Positions 51,550 through 60,676 of a stretch of DNA of 64,000 nt are shown one piece after another. Source of the stretch: PALSA-1353 sp050014015 (GTDB taxonomy: Bacteria; Planctomycetota; Phycisphaerae; Tepidisphaerales; Tepidisphaeraceae); the NCBI GenBank assembly GCA_050014015.1, contig JBEKEC010000009.1, forward strand, positions 29,105 to 93,104, given 5' to 3'. Position 1 is the first letter of the stretch. Every line of letters starts with the position of its first letter. The position numbers and the translations under genes are program-made. The notes under the pieces are model-generated. The model was given only the letters and a program-made list of their open reading frames with translations. It ran no database searches and was not told the DNA's origin.

Positions 51550-51555
51550 TATAAT
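51550..51555 (+). promoter_or_regulatory. -10 box of the sdhC promoter
   Basis: TATAAT, a perfect -10 hexamer, lies 22 bases before the GTG start of sdhC; no good -35 is seen, as the hairpin occupies that position. GAAGGA (51564-51569) is the ribosome site. Confidence 0.5.
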
Positions 51556-51577
51556 GCCGGGTTGAAGGAATTCCAAC

Positions 51578-52276
51578 GTGCCAGAAACGATTGCCAGACC
51601 ATTAAGCGTGTCCACTTTTGACGGAGCCTCCAGCTTCCTGCTTCGCCGGTTGCATTCGCTAACCGGGCTGATCTTCGGCGGATACATCGTCGTGCATCTG
51701 CTCGTGAACGCGACGCTGATTCAAGGCGGCAGCGGGTCCAACGACATCTATCAACTCCAGGTGGACAAGATTCACGCCCTGCCGTTTTTGTGGGCCGTGG
51801 AATGGATCTTCATCTACATTCCGATCCTCTTCCACACGGTTTACGGAGTATGGATTATCGTCACCGGCCAGCCGAACGTGGAAAAATACCCTTATGCCAG
51901 GAATTATTTCTATCTCGTTCAGCGCATCAGCGCCGTGGCGATCGCGCTGTTTCTCCTCTTCCACGTCCTGGGAATGAAGGGGCTTTGGGGCAGCGCGCTG
52001 CAATTTGTCCCCGAAGATGCTACTCGCAGCACGGCCCGGCACATTAATTCCAGCTTGTGGGTCGCATGTTTTGTCTATCCGATCGGGATCGCCGCCTCGT
52101 GCTTTCATCTGGCCAACGGGATGTGGACGGCGGGGATCACCTGGGGGCTTACGATCAGCGCCGCTTCGCAGCGGAGATGGGGATATGTTTGCTCCGCCTT
52201 GTTCGTCTTCACGTTGATTTGCGGGTTCCTGGCCCTCGGGGCGGCCATTCACGACAAAGCAATTCTCGTGCACTGA
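51578..52276 (+). CDS. sdhC: Succinate dehydrogenase cytochrome b subunit
   Basis: A 232-residue membrane protein starting from GTG with GAAGGA at 8-base spacing. Five helices carry the histidines of a diheme type B succinate:quinone reductase: in RRLHSLTGLIFGGYIVVHLL, IPILFHTVYGVW, FLLFHVLGMKG and AASCFHLANGMW. It anchors the flavoprotein and iron-sulphur subunits to the inner membrane and passes electrons to quinone. sdhA lies 1 kb downstream, separated by two DinB genes, and no sdhB is present within the window. The TATAAT upstream suggests this is the first gene of its transcript. Confidence 0.88.
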   Translation: MPETIARPLSVSTFDGASSFLLRRLHSLTGLIFGGYIVVHLLVNATLIQGGSGSNDIYQLQVDKIHALPFLWAVEWIFIYIPILFHTVYGVWIIVTGQPNVEKYPYARNYFYLVQRISAVAIALFLLFHVLGMKGLWGSALQFVPEDATRSTARHINSSLWVACFVYPIGIAASCFHLANGMWTAGITWGLTISAASQRRWGYVCSALFVFTLICGFLALGAAIHDKAILVH

Positions 52277-52285
52277 GATAACCAC

Positions 52286-52798
52286 ATGGATCGCCAAGTC
52301 ATCGACGAGTTTGAGACAGGCGGTGAAAAGCTGGCCAAGGCGATTGCCGGCCTCACCCGGCAAGACCTGCTGTGGGTTCCTCCGCCGGGCGCGGGCATCG
52401 GCCGTTGGTCAATTCAGCAAATCGTGCTTCATTTGATGGATGATGAGCTGATCTGGTCGGCCCGCATGAAGCAGATCATCGCCGAAGACAATCCGCAGAT
52501 CGTCGGCTTCGACGAGAGCAAGTTTGCCTCCAAGCTGTTTTACGAGGAGCAGGATGCCCAGGCGGCCGTTCGGATTCTGGACTTGAACCGCCGGCAATTA
52601 GCTCCGATCTTCCGGAAGTTGCCCGATTCCGCCTTCGCCCGGACGGGCCGCCACAACGACCTCGGCGTCATCACCCTCGGCCAGAGCGTGAAATGGACCA
52701 ACGAGCATCTCGACCATCACACGCTCTACGTCCACATGAAACGCGACCGGCTGGGCAAACCGTCAATGGATCCGTCGGCGTCGGCGGCGAGGTATTGA
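52286..52798 (+). CDS. DinB family protein, copy 1
   Basis: A 170-residue four-helix-bundle protein of the DinB/YfiT group. Metal-ligand histidines appear in IVLHLMDDE and in NEHLDHHTLYVH. The opening EFETGGEKLAKAIAGLTRQD and the SIQQIVLHL stretch are typical. DinB proteins are putative metal-dependent thiol transferases or damage-induced enzymes; no activity is established here. It follows sdhC by 9 bases and is a tandem paralogue of the next gene, with long blocks identical (IQQIVLHL, DESKFA, LGKPS). Confidence 0.8.
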   Translation: MDRQVIDEFETGGEKLAKAIAGLTRQDLLWVPPPGAGIGRWSIQQIVLHLMDDELIWSARMKQIIAEDNPQIVGFDESKFASKLFYEEQDAQAAVRILDLNRRQLAPIFRKLPDSAFARTGRHNDLGVITLGQSVKWTNEHLDHHTLYVHMKRDRLGKPSMDPSASAARY

Positions 52799-52807
52799 GG
52801 AAGCGCC

Positions 52808-53296
52808 ATGGATCGCAGAATCGTCGATCAATACGAATCCGGCGGGGACAAGCTGAAAGCGGCGATTGCCGGGCTGTCGAAGGAGGAGATGCTCTGGACT
52901 CCGCCGCCCGAGGCCGGGATCGGAAATTGGTCGATCCAGCAAATCGTGCTTCATTTGCTGGATGCCGATCTTATCTGGGCGGGGCGGATGAAATGCATCA
53001 TCGCCGAAGAGAACCCGCTCATCCTCGGCTACGACGAGAGCAAGTTTGCCGCGAGTCTGCTTCCCGCGGAACAGGATGCGGACAATGCGGTGCGGATTTT
53101 CGACCTGAATCGGCGGCAATTCACGCGGGTTTTGCGCAAACTGCCCGATTCGGCGTTCTCCCGGACCGGCCGGCACAACGAAATCGGCGCCATCACCCTT
53201 GGGCGATGCGTTCAAAGGCAGGTCGAGCACGTGGATCACCACCTGAACTTCATCCGTAAAAAGCGCGACAAACTCGGCAAACCGTCAAAGGATTAG
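52808..53296 (+). CDS. DinB family protein, copy 2
   Basis: A 162-residue paralogue of the preceding gene, 9 bases downstream, and about 60% identical by eye. It keeps the first histidine (IVLHLLDAD) and the last ones (VEHVDHHLNFI). The two genes arose by tandem duplication and have since diverged. It is followed by sdhA after 5 bases, so the pair sits inside the succinate dehydrogenase transcript. Possible role: thiol or redox chemistry connected with the respiratory complex, but this is speculative. Confidence 0.8.
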   Translation: MDRRIVDQYESGGDKLKAAIAGLSKEEMLWTPPPEAGIGNWSIQQIVLHLLDADLIWAGRMKCIIAEENPLILGYDESKFAASLLPAEQDADNAVRIFDLNRRQFTRVLRKLPDSAFSRTGRHNEIGAITLGRCVQRQVEHVDHHLNFIRKKRDKLGKPSKD

Positions 53297-53301
53297 TCCA
53301 C

Positions 53302-55197
53302 ATGGCCGCGGCAGTAAAAAGAGTCATCGTGATCGGGGGCGGCCTGGCGGGGCTGGCGTGCTCCGTCAAGCTCGCCGAGGACGGCGTCAACGTCGATCTG
53401 TTCTCCATGGTCCCCGTGAAACGCAGCCATAGCGTTTGCGCCCAGGGCGGAATCAACGCCTGCAACGACATCGCCCGCCAACAGGGTTACAGCGAGTGGA
53501 TTCATTTCGACGAAACCGCGCTCGGCGGCGATTTCCTGGCCGATCAGCCGCCCGTGCTGGAGATGTGCAACTGGGCCCCGCGAATCATCGATCTCCTCGA
53601 CCGCATGGGCGTCCCGTTCAACCGCACCCCCGAAGGTCAACGCGAATTGCGCCTCTTCGGCGGCTCGCTGGTCAAACGCACCTTCTTCGCCGGCGCCACC
53701 ACCGGCCAGCAATTGCTCTACGCTCTCGACGAGCAAACCCGCAGGCATGAAGCCGATGGATTGGTCACCAAATACGAGTTCTGGGAATTCCTCGCACTCG
53801 TCATCCACGACAATCAATGCGTCGGCATCGTCGCGCAGGACATGCGAACCATGCAAATCCGCGCCTTCCGCGCCGATGCCGTGGTGATCGCCACCGGCGG
53901 CTGCGGGCTGATCTTCGGAAAATCAACCAACTCGGTGATCTGCACCGGCGGGGCGGCGTCACGCTGCTATCAGGCCGGCGCCAAATACGGAAATCCCGAA
54001 TTCATCCAGGTCCATCCCACCGCCATCCCCGGCGAGGACAAATGCCGCCTCATCAGCGAATCCGCCCGCGGCGAGGGCGGTCGCGTCTGGGTCCCCAAGC
54101 GCCCCGGCGACAACCGCCATCCCAACTCCATCCCCGAATCCGAACGGTTCTATTTCTTCGAGGAGCGATATCCCAAATACGGCAACCTCGTCCCACGCGA
54201 CATCGCCACCCGCGAAATCTTCCAGGTCTGCACGGAAATGAAGCTTGGCGTCGGCGGTGGGAACATGGTCTATCTCGATCTGGGCGACATCGTCAAAAAA
54301 ATCGGCCGCCAGGGCGTCCTCGACAAGCTCGAGGGAATTCTCGAGATTTACGAGAAATTCGTCGGCACCGATCCGCTGGATGAACCGATGAAGATTTTCC
54401 CCGCCGTTCACTATTCCATGGGCGGGCTTTGGACGGGTTTCAAAAAGGACGAAAAAACCGGCGGGCTGAAGTTCGGCGACCCGGCCAACATGGCCACCAG
54501 CATTCCCGGCCTCTATGCCATGGGCGAGGTCTCCTTCGCCTATCATGGCGCCAATCGCCTGGGCGCCAATTCACTGCTGAGCTGCATATTTGACGGACTC
54601 TTCGGCGGGCGATGCGTCAAGAACTATTGCACGGACGTGGCCGCCGCGGTCGACGACGTGCCCCAATCCGTCTACGACGCCGCCGTCAATCGCGAGACCG
54701 ACCGCCAGAATTGGCTCGTCAACAACCAGGGCGACGAGAATCCGTATCTCCTCTGGCAGGAGATGGGCCGGTGGATGACCGACAACTGCACCGTCGTCCG
54801 CCACAATGAACGGCTACAGCAAACCCTCGGTCGCTGCCAGGAATGGAAGCAGCGATACCGGCGGATCAAGCTTTCGGACACGGGGATGTGGACGAACCAG
54901 AACCTGTCCTTTGCCCGCGCCACGCGCGACATGATCGTGTTGGCCGAGGTGATTTTGCAGGGGGCGCTGCTGCGGAACGAATCGCGCGGAGCGCATTACA
55001 AGCCGGCGTACCCGAATCGGAACGACGAGGAATTTCTGAAAGCGACGATCGCCGAATACGACCCCGCCGGTGATTCGCCCCGGATGAGTTATGCGGCCGT
55101 GGACATCAGCCTTGCCCCGCCCCGGGCGCGGGAATACGGCAAAAAAGCCGACGCCCCCGCGGCAACCGCCGCCAAACCGGAAAAAGCGATGGCATGA
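53302..55197 (+). CDS. sdhA: Succinate dehydrogenase flavoprotein subunit
   Basis: A 631-residue flavoprotein. The FAD-binding motif VIVIGGGLAGLACSVKLAED opens the chain. The FAD-linking histidine region KRSHSVCAQGGINA, the active-site stretch HPTAIPGEDKCRLISESARG and RGEGGRVWVP follow, then the GANRLGANSLL signature. The C-terminal helical domain is complete, with a short Ala/Lys tail. It oxidises succinate to fumarate on the cytosolic face of the inner membrane. The order sdhC-DinB-DinB-sdhA, with a glycosyltransferase overlapping the end by ATGA instead of sdhB, is unusual for type B complexes. Confidence 0.93.
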   Translation: MAAAVKRVIVIGGGLAGLACSVKLAEDGVNVDLFSMVPVKRSHSVCAQGGINACNDIARQQGYSEWIHFDETALGGDFLADQPPVLEMCNWAPRIIDLLDRMGVPFNRTPEGQRELRLFGGSLVKRTFFAGATTGQQLLYALDEQTRRHEADGLVTKYEFWEFLALVIHDNQCVGIVAQDMRTMQIRAFRADAVVIATGGCGLIFGKSTNSVICTGGAASRCYQAGAKYGNPEFIQVHPTAIPGEDKCRLISESARGEGGRVWVPKRPGDNRHPNSIPESERFYFFEERYPKYGNLVPRDIATREIFQVCTEMKLGVGGGNMVYLDLGDIVKKIGRQGVLDKLEGILEIYEKFVGTDPLDEPMKIFPAVHYSMGGLWTGFKKDEKTGGLKFGDPANMATSIPGLYAMGEVSFAYHGANRLGANSLLSCIFDGLFGGRCVKNYCTDVAAAVDDVPQSVYDAAVNRETDRQNWLVNNQGDENPYLLWQEMGRWMTDNCTVVRHNERLQQTLGRCQEWKQRYRRIKLSDTGMWTNQNLSFARATRDMIVLAEVILQGALLRNESRGAHYKPAYPNRNDEEFLKATIAEYDPAGDSPRMSYAAVDISLAPPRAREYGKKADAPAATAAKPEKAMA

Positions 55198-56738
55198 CCG
55201 CCGGCTCGCCAAATCCCGCCGCGCTTTCGCCCCTCCGCTGGTTCCATTTGTTGCTTCTTCTCCTCTTGCTGCTCGTCGGCGCTTGGGCGCGCCGGGATCG
55301 CATCGACCGCCAAAGCCTGTCGATCGACGAGTATTGGGCGCTCTATCTGGCCACCGGCCGCGGCGACGAGGTGTTCCAGATTCCCCAACGCGTGATCGTC
55401 GATTCGCCGCCAAAGGTTGGCTTCACCGGCGCGCCGCCGTGGTGGCACATCTGGACGGGACTGGACAGCACCACCCACCCGCCCCTGTACCACCTCGGCT
55501 TGCGCGGGTGGGTCGATCTGTTTGGAGAAAGTGATCGGGCGGTCCGGGCGATGTCGTGGCTGTTCGGCATCGGCGCGGCCGCCGTGCTTTTCGACGGCGT
55601 CCGGCGCACCGCCGGCCCATGGCGCGGATTGGCCGCCGCCGCTTTCATGGCAGTTGTCCCCGTTCAGATTGACTTCAGCCAGGCCGCGCGCCCCTACACG
55701 ATGCTGATCTTTCTCGGGCTGATCCTGTGCGACGTCCTGATCGCGATTGATCGCCGAGGCCCATCCGGTTGGAAACTGGCCGTGCTGGGATGCGCCACCG
55801 GCGCACTGGCGCTGACACACTATTTTTCCCTGGGCGCCATCCTCGGCGCCGCCGTTTTCGTCATGACCCGCCGCGGTGTGCGTTGGCGCAAGCCGGCGAT
55901 CCTGGCGATGGCCGCGGGGCTTCTCTTCGCCGTCGTGCTCTGGGGCCCGGTTTTCTTCAAAACCCGTCATCTCTACGATGCCTATCAGGATTTCTGGAAA
56001 GACCCCGACGCCGGCTTACGCCAATCCGCCCTGGCCATCGTGAAGATTCCTATCCGCCTGTTGCTCGATCCCTTGCAAGGCTGGCGATGGTTCACGGCCG
56101 TTCCCCTTGCCGTGTTGGTATTTGCCGTCCCGCCGCTTCGCCTGCGGAAATCGCCGGACATTCTGCTGTGGTGGCTGTGGACCATCGGGACAATCGCCGT
56201 GATCGCGATCGTTGACCTCGTCCATCATTCCACGATGGTTGGTGTCTTGCGATACGTGTTCCTGGCCTCGCCGGCCGTTTATGCGATCCTGGCCACGATC
56301 ATCCCGGGCCGGATCGGCGGTATCACCGCGGCGGTCCTGGTGCTTTGTGCCGCCGTCTACGGCGCGTCCCGCGTGCAGGCCGGTCCGGAGCCGGGCGAAG
56401 ATTGGAAATCCATGGCGCATCTGATCGGCCAGCACGTCGGACCGCACGACGTCGTTGCCCTGATCGGTTATTACCCCAACGAGCCGGCGTACGATTATTT
56501 TGTAATCGCCCATTACGCCGGTGATTGGAAAAATCCGGTGATCTTTTTGACGGGCCCGCCCGACGAGCGGGTTCGCGGCCAACTCACCGGCCGGCGCCGC
56601 GTCTGGATGGTCGGCCATGCCGCCGGGTCGGAAACCGCACGGCTGTTGCCCGGCTGGGGCGTCGGCGCCGCTTTCGGTATTGGAAGGCGAAATGCGCTGT
56701 GGCTGCTCGTCCCTCCGCCGATTTCGGAGATGAGATGA
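55194..56738 (+). CDS. GT39-type membrane glycosyltransferase (ArnT/PMT-like), copy 1
   Basis: A 514-residue protein whose ATG overlaps the sdhA stop. It has an N-terminal helix (WFHLLLLLLLLLVGAWARR), then the periplasmic loop QSLSIDEYWALYLATGRG with a D-E pair like the catalytic acidic motif of GT39 enzymes. About ten more helices and a soluble C-terminal piece of about 110 residues follow (DVVALIGYYPNEPAYDYFVI). These enzymes transfer sugars from polyprenyl-phosphate donors to lipids or proteins outside the membrane. It shares TGRG, PPWWHIWTGL, ALTHYFSLG and other blocks with the next gene, to which it is translationally coupled. Confidence 0.75.
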   Translation: MTAGSPNPAALSPLRWFHLLLLLLLLLVGAWARRDRIDRQSLSIDEYWALYLATGRGDEVFQIPQRVIVDSPPKVGFTGAPPWWHIWTGLDSTTHPPLYHLGLRGWVDLFGESDRAVRAMSWLFGIGAAAVLFDGVRRTAGPWRGLAAAAFMAVVPVQIDFSQAARPYTMLIFLGLILCDVLIAIDRRGPSGWKLAVLGCATGALALTHYFSLGAILGAAVFVMTRRGVRWRKPAILAMAAGLLFAVVLWGPVFFKTRHLYDAYQDFWKDPDAGLRQSALAIVKIPIRLLLDPLQGWRWFTAVPLAVLVFAVPPLRLRKSPDILLWWLWTIGTIAVIAIVDLVHHSTMVGVLRYVFLASPAVYAILATIIPGRIGGITAAVLVLCAAVYGASRVQAGPEPGEDWKSMAHLIGQHVGPHDVVALIGYYPNEPAYDYFVIAHYAGDWKNPVIFLTGPPDERVRGQLTGRRRVWMVGHAAGSETARLLPGWGVGAAFGIGRRNALWLLVPPPISEMR

Positions 56739-58267
56739 GTCCCACAAAAAAGCTCGTCGTGAGTTGGGCAATCCTAGCCGGCTTGATCGCACTGGGGGCG
56801 GGGCTTCGGTTTCATCAAATCACCAAGGTCGGACTTTGGCCGGACGAGTTCTGGTCGTCGGTCCATCTGGCAACCGGGCGCGGCGCGGCGGTCCTCGATC
56901 TCCCGGCTGGAGTCTTGTTCGACCCGCCGCCGCCAACGTTGCTTCAAGGCGCGCCCCCATGGTGGCACGTCTGGACGGGCCTGGCTGGCATCGTTCATCC
57001 GCCGGTTTATCTGATCCTCCTTCGCTGGTGGATGGACGCATTTGGCTCGGGCGATTTTTCCACCCGGGCATTCTCCGCAGTCGCGTCCCTGGCGGGAATC
57101 GTGGTCTTGTTCGACGTTCTCCGCCGGACCGTCTCGCTCCATGCCGCGCTGCTCGGCGCGGCATTCATGGCCATCTCCCCCATGCAAATCAATTTGAGCC
57201 AGCAAACCAGGCCATATCCGCTGCTGGCGCTGTTTGGCCTGTTGGCATGCCAGGTGATCCTCCGCATCGAACGGCAGGGGGCCTGTCGCGGACGGTTGAT
57301 CCAGCTTGGGCTGGCGATGGCGGCGATGGCGCTGACGCACTATTTTTCCCTCGGCGGACTTCTGGCGATTTCCGCTTACGCGCTGATTCGTCTGCGCGGC
57401 GCGGATCGGCGAAGGACGATTGCCGCCATCGGCATCGCGGGCGCAATCGTGTTAATTTGCTGGGGTCCGTTCCTCTGGCAACAGCATCGCGAATTCTTCC
57501 GCCAGCAATCCTGGTCGCTCGAGCCTTCCAGCGGTGCGCAAATGCCGCTGATTCGCGCGGCCGCGCAGACGGCGGCGTTTCTATTCGGCCGGCCCGGCGG
57601 CGAAATGGCTTGGCTCGCCCCATGCGTGATCGCCTACCTGTTGCCGCTCATTTTCCTCCGCCGATTACCCCAACTCATGTTGTGGTGGTTATGGATCGTC
57701 GGGATCGTTGGATTGTTGGTCGCCTACGATTCCATCAATCACGCCCGCCTGCTGGCGTATGACAAGTACACGTCGCTGGCATCGGTGGCGCTGTACGCCC
57801 TGTGTGCCGTGCCGTGGCCGATGGGGAAATGGCCGCGCTGGGTGATCCCATACTTGCTGTTGACCGCCACGGCCATCGCCACTGTCCAGCGTATTCAGGA
57901 AGGCCCTTCGGAAGACAACGGCGATTGGCGGACAATGGCCGTCACCCTGGATCGCCTTGCCGCCCCCGGCGATCCCTTGGTCTTCTATCCCAGCGATTTC
58001 TGGGGCCCGCCGGGAATGTACTACCTGGCCGTGGCGCATTACGCCCGCTCTTCGCATCGGCCGATCATGTTTCTCACCCAGCCCGCCGATCCCGCCGCGG
58101 AACGCCAGCTGTCCAAATTCCGCAAAATCTGGCTGGTCGGCCCCAGCGCGGGCCAGGACGGCGCGGATTACCTGCCGGGCTGGAGCGTGCTGTTTAACCG
58201 GGGATTTCCCAACAGTGGGTCGATCGCGGAAATGGAAAAGGCGGGCCGGCGCACGACGACGCGATGA
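56735..58267 (+). CDS. GT39-type membrane glycosyltransferase, copy 2
   Basis: The ATG at 56735 (GGAG 5 bases upstream, ATGA overlap with copy 1) gives 510 residues; longer readings are not supported. Topology matches copy 1: an N-terminal helix, a periplasmic loop WPDEFWSSVHLATGRG with an acidic pair, PPWWHVWTGL, ALTHYFSLGGL, and a soluble tail ending in a GWSVLFNRGFPN segment. The two copies are tandem duplicates that probably modify the same or successive acceptors. Substrate unknown; a cell-envelope glycan is likely. Confidence 0.75.
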   Translation: MSPTKKLVVSWAILAGLIALGAGLRFHQITKVGLWPDEFWSSVHLATGRGAAVLDLPAGVLFDPPPPTLLQGAPPWWHVWTGLAGIVHPPVYLILLRWWMDAFGSGDFSTRAFSAVASLAGIVVLFDVLRRTVSLHAALLGAAFMAISPMQINLSQQTRPYPLLALFGLLACQVILRIERQGACRGRLIQLGLAMAAMALTHYFSLGGLLAISAYALIRLRGADRRRTIAAIGIAGAIVLICWGPFLWQQHREFFRQQSWSLEPSSGAQMPLIRAAAQTAAFLFGRPGGEMAWLAPCVIAYLLPLIFLRRLPQLMLWWLWIVGIVGLLVAYDSINHARLLAYDKYTSLASVALYALCAVPWPMGKWPRWVIPYLLLTATAIATVQRIQEGPSEDNGDWRTMAVTLDRLAAPGDPLVFYPSDFWGPPGMYYLAVAHYARSSHRPIMFLTQPADPAAERQLSKFRKIWLVGPSAGQDGADYLPGWSVLFNRGFPNSGSIAEMEKAGRRTTTR

Positions 58268-58281
58268 CGTTCGTGAATGGT

Positions 58282-58908
58282 CTATTTCACCGTCGCGTCG
58301 AGAATCCCGAAGACGCTCACCGGCGCCGGCGCGGGATGCGGCGTCTGGTCGCTCACGTGAAACAACGCGAACGTCCCCTGCACCTTCACTTTGATCCTCG
58401 GCGCCTGGCCGCTGAAGCTCACCCGTACGTCATCCATCGCCTGAAGGACGTCCTGCTGTTTGTTCTTGTTGAGAAAAATCCCGTAGGGCGTGTCTTGTCT
58501 TTCCATGCTGGAGGAGTGGTTGACCCAGGTTGTCCGCGCCAAGTCCGCGGGATCGGAAATGTCCGGCAGGACCATCAGGATGTCATACGAATTGACCGAA
58601 TGGTCTCCCGTTAAAACGTCCCGGGGGTCGTCGCTGTAAAGATTGGCGATTACCTTGCCGTCTTTGGCGCTGAGCCGCAACCGCGCCGGTGGAAACCATT
58701 GTGGCGACTGGTCGATCTTCAGCATTGACGCCGTTGGTTGCGGCGCGGTGAGGCCGGAGTTGGGCGAAGTCTGCCCAGGGTTGCCGGCGACCGCCGGCTG
58801 CGTCGAGGCCGAACCCTGCGCCTGCGGTTGCCCGTCGTCCGTCTTGGCGCAACCGGCAACCAGCCCAAGACCACAAGCGCAAACCAACGTGAAGCGCAAT
58901 AAGCTCAT
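58282..58908 (-). CDS. Lipoprotein of unknown function
   Basis: A 208-residue protein with a lipoprotein signal ending GLVAGC at residue 20. A polar, Gln/Pro/Ser-rich linker (about 22-60) leads to a strand-rich domain (PARLRLSAKDGKVIANLYSD; SYDILMVLPDIS; RIKVKVQGTFALFHVSDQTP). The domain contains no recognised enzyme motif. It is expected to be membrane-tethered and to face the periplasm. It is convergent with the glycosyltransferase pair and divergent from the zinc-ribbon gene. Confidence 0.7.
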   Translation of the reverse strand: MSLLRFTLVCACGLGLVAGCAKTDDGQPQAQGSASTQPAVAGNPGQTSPNSGLTAPQPTASMLKIDQSPQWFPPARLRLSAKDGKVIANLYSDDPRDVLTGDHSVNSYDILMVLPDISDPADLARTTWVNHSSSMERQDTPYGIFLNKNKQQDVLQAMDDVRVSFSGQAPRIKVKVQGTFALFHVSDQTPHPAPAPVSVFGILDATVK

Positions 58909-58965
58909 CGCCGCACACTCCGCTTGGAAGATGAGGCCTTCGTGCCCCTATTATAGCATAACCCC

Positions 58966-59706
58966 ATGTCCACCCGCGCTCCCGAAGAAACCGATTTGCT
59001 CTGCGAGAATTGCGGATACATGCTCAACGGTTTGCCTCCGTCCGGAAACTGCCCGGAGTGCGGCACGGCCATCGACTTCAGCCTCTCCGAACGCCTCCGC
59101 CAGCCGCCCCTTTGGGAGATTATCGGCGATCCACGCCCCAAATGGCTTCGTTTTATTCTCACCACCGCCCAGGTGATCTTCCGGCCCAAGCGGTTTTATC
59201 GGTCCAGCACCTCCCGCGGCCAACTTGGCCTGGCGTATGGATTTGCGCAAATCCATTGGAGGATCAGCTCGCTCCTTTTGGGCCTGGCGGCCTGGTTCCA
59301 TTGGGATTCCTATCAGCGGGTTTTCAACTATCTCAGGCCTGGGCCATCCTGGCTGGGACCCCTCTTGCTCCTGGCATTGCCGCTCGGCGCGTTCCTCGCC
59401 TTGTCGGGCACGATTCGTCTTGCCGCCCGGCTCACCGCCTGGGAGGCCGCCTATCGCGGCTACCGCCTGCCGCACGCAGTCGTTCTGCGAGCGCTGTACT
59501 ATCATTCCGCCCACCTCCTGCCCGTCGCCTCCATCGCGTTCATTACCTGCGCCGGATACGACTTCCTCCTGCGTCATGCGTGGCTCCAGACGACTTCCGA
59601 ACCCGTTTACCTGTATATTCTCTGCGGCGAAGTCATTGTCGCCGCGGCATATTTGTTCAACACCTACTGGATCGGCATGCGGAATTTGATGTACGCCAAT
59701 CGGTAG
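58966..59706 (+). CDS. Zinc-ribbon multi-pass membrane protein
   Basis: A 246-residue protein. An N-terminal zinc ribbon CENCGYMLNGLPPSGNCPEC (13-32) is followed by an amphipathic region and about four membrane helices (SSLLLGLAAWFHW; LGPLLLLALPLGAFLALSG; LLPVASIAFITCAGYDFLL; LYILCGEVIVAAAYLFN). Such ribbon-plus-membrane proteins are abundant in planctomycetes and Yip1-like in topology; the function is unknown. It has no operon partner on its own strand immediately upstream. Confidence 0.7.
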   Translation: MSTRAPEETDLLCENCGYMLNGLPPSGNCPECGTAIDFSLSERLRQPPLWEIIGDPRPKWLRFILTTAQVIFRPKRFYRSSTSRGQLGLAYGFAQIHWRISSLLLGLAAWFHWDSYQRVFNYLRPGPSWLGPLLLLALPLGAFLALSGTIRLAARLTAWEAAYRGYRLPHAVVLRALYYHSAHLLPVASIAFITCAGYDFLLRHAWLQTTSEPVYLYILCGEVIVAAAYLFNTYWIGMRNLMYANR

Positions 59707-59773
59707 TTCCCAATTCGGTATGATGGGAGGCCGGCCCAGTGTATATTTGGCCGCCAGTAGAATACGAGCTTCC

Positions 59774-60676
59774 ATGCCCAAAACACCATCACCGGTCACG
59801 TTGCGACGAGAAACCCCCGCGGAGCTTTTGCCTTTCGATGGAATCGTAACGATCGACGCAAGCCAGCCCAAGTTGGGCAGATATCGGATCGCATTCGGAT
59901 GGTACGGCGGCAAGTACAGTCACCTTGAATGGCTACTTCCGCTGTTACCTCAGCGCTGTCAGCACTACTGCGAGCCATTTGCGGGCTCGGCTGCGGTCCT
60001 TCTGAATCGCCACCCCTCGCCGGTGGAAACGTACAATGATCTGGACGGGGAAGTCGCCAATTTTTTCCGAGTGCTTCGGGATCGTGGCGAAGAGTTGATT
60101 CGTGCAATTGGTCTGACGCCGTTTTCGCGGGAGGAGTTTTTCTTCGCCTGCCAAGAGCCGGGGGCCGCGATCTCAGATTTGGAGCGCGCTCGTCGATTCT
60201 TTGTTCGCGCTCGCCAGGTTCGGACTGGATTGGCACAAACAGCGTCGTTGGGCCGATGGGCCAATTGCAAAAATACCAGCCGGAAGGGAATGAGCGGAGT
60301 GGTTTCGCGCTGGCTGGGTAGCGTCGAAGCGTTGCCGGAAATCGCCTCGCGGCTGTTGCGCGTTCAAATCGAAAATCGTCCAGCGCTGGAAGTGATCGAC
60401 TTGTATGATGATCGAGGAACGTTCTTTTATTGCGATCCGCCGTATGTGCACGAGACCAGGGGCGATTCCAAGGCTTACGGATACGAGATGACAGACCAGG
60501 AACACCGCCGTTTGGCGGATCGCCTGCTCCGCATCAAAGCAAAAGCTGCGGTCTCGGGATATCGGTGCAATCTTTATGACAGGGTGTTCAAGGATTGGCG
60601 TTGCATTCTCGCACCGATGAAGCACTGCCACTCGATCAAAAAGCTGCGGCAGGAAGTCCTTTGGGTGAACTACTAA
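59774..60676 (+). CDS. D12-class N6-adenine DNA methyltransferase of a type II R-M system
   Basis: From an ATG at 59774 the product is 300 residues; an upstream ATG at 59720 is possible. The Dam/D12 class is shown by FGWYGGKYSHLEWLLPLLP (SAM-binding motif, about 41-60), CEPFAGSAAVLLNR and catalytic DPPY (221-224). It methylates adenine in the recognition sequence of the partner nuclease and protects host DNA. The stop overlaps the next start as TAATG, coupling the two genes. The partner is a SacI-family endonuclease, so the site may resemble GAGCTC, with its adenine as target; this is inference. Confidence 0.88.
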   Translation: MPKTPSPVTLRRETPAELLPFDGIVTIDASQPKLGRYRIAFGWYGGKYSHLEWLLPLLPQRCQHYCEPFAGSAAVLLNRHPSPVETYNDLDGEVANFFRVLRDRGEELIRAIGLTPFSREEFFFACQEPGAAISDLERARRFFVRARQVRTGLAQTASLGRWANCKNTSRKGMSGVVSRWLGSVEALPEIASRLLRVQIENRPALEVIDLYDDRGTFFYCDPPYVHETRGDSKAYGYEMTDQEHRRLADRLLRIKAKAAVSGYRCNLYDRVFKDWRCILAPMKHCHSIKKLRQEVLWVNY

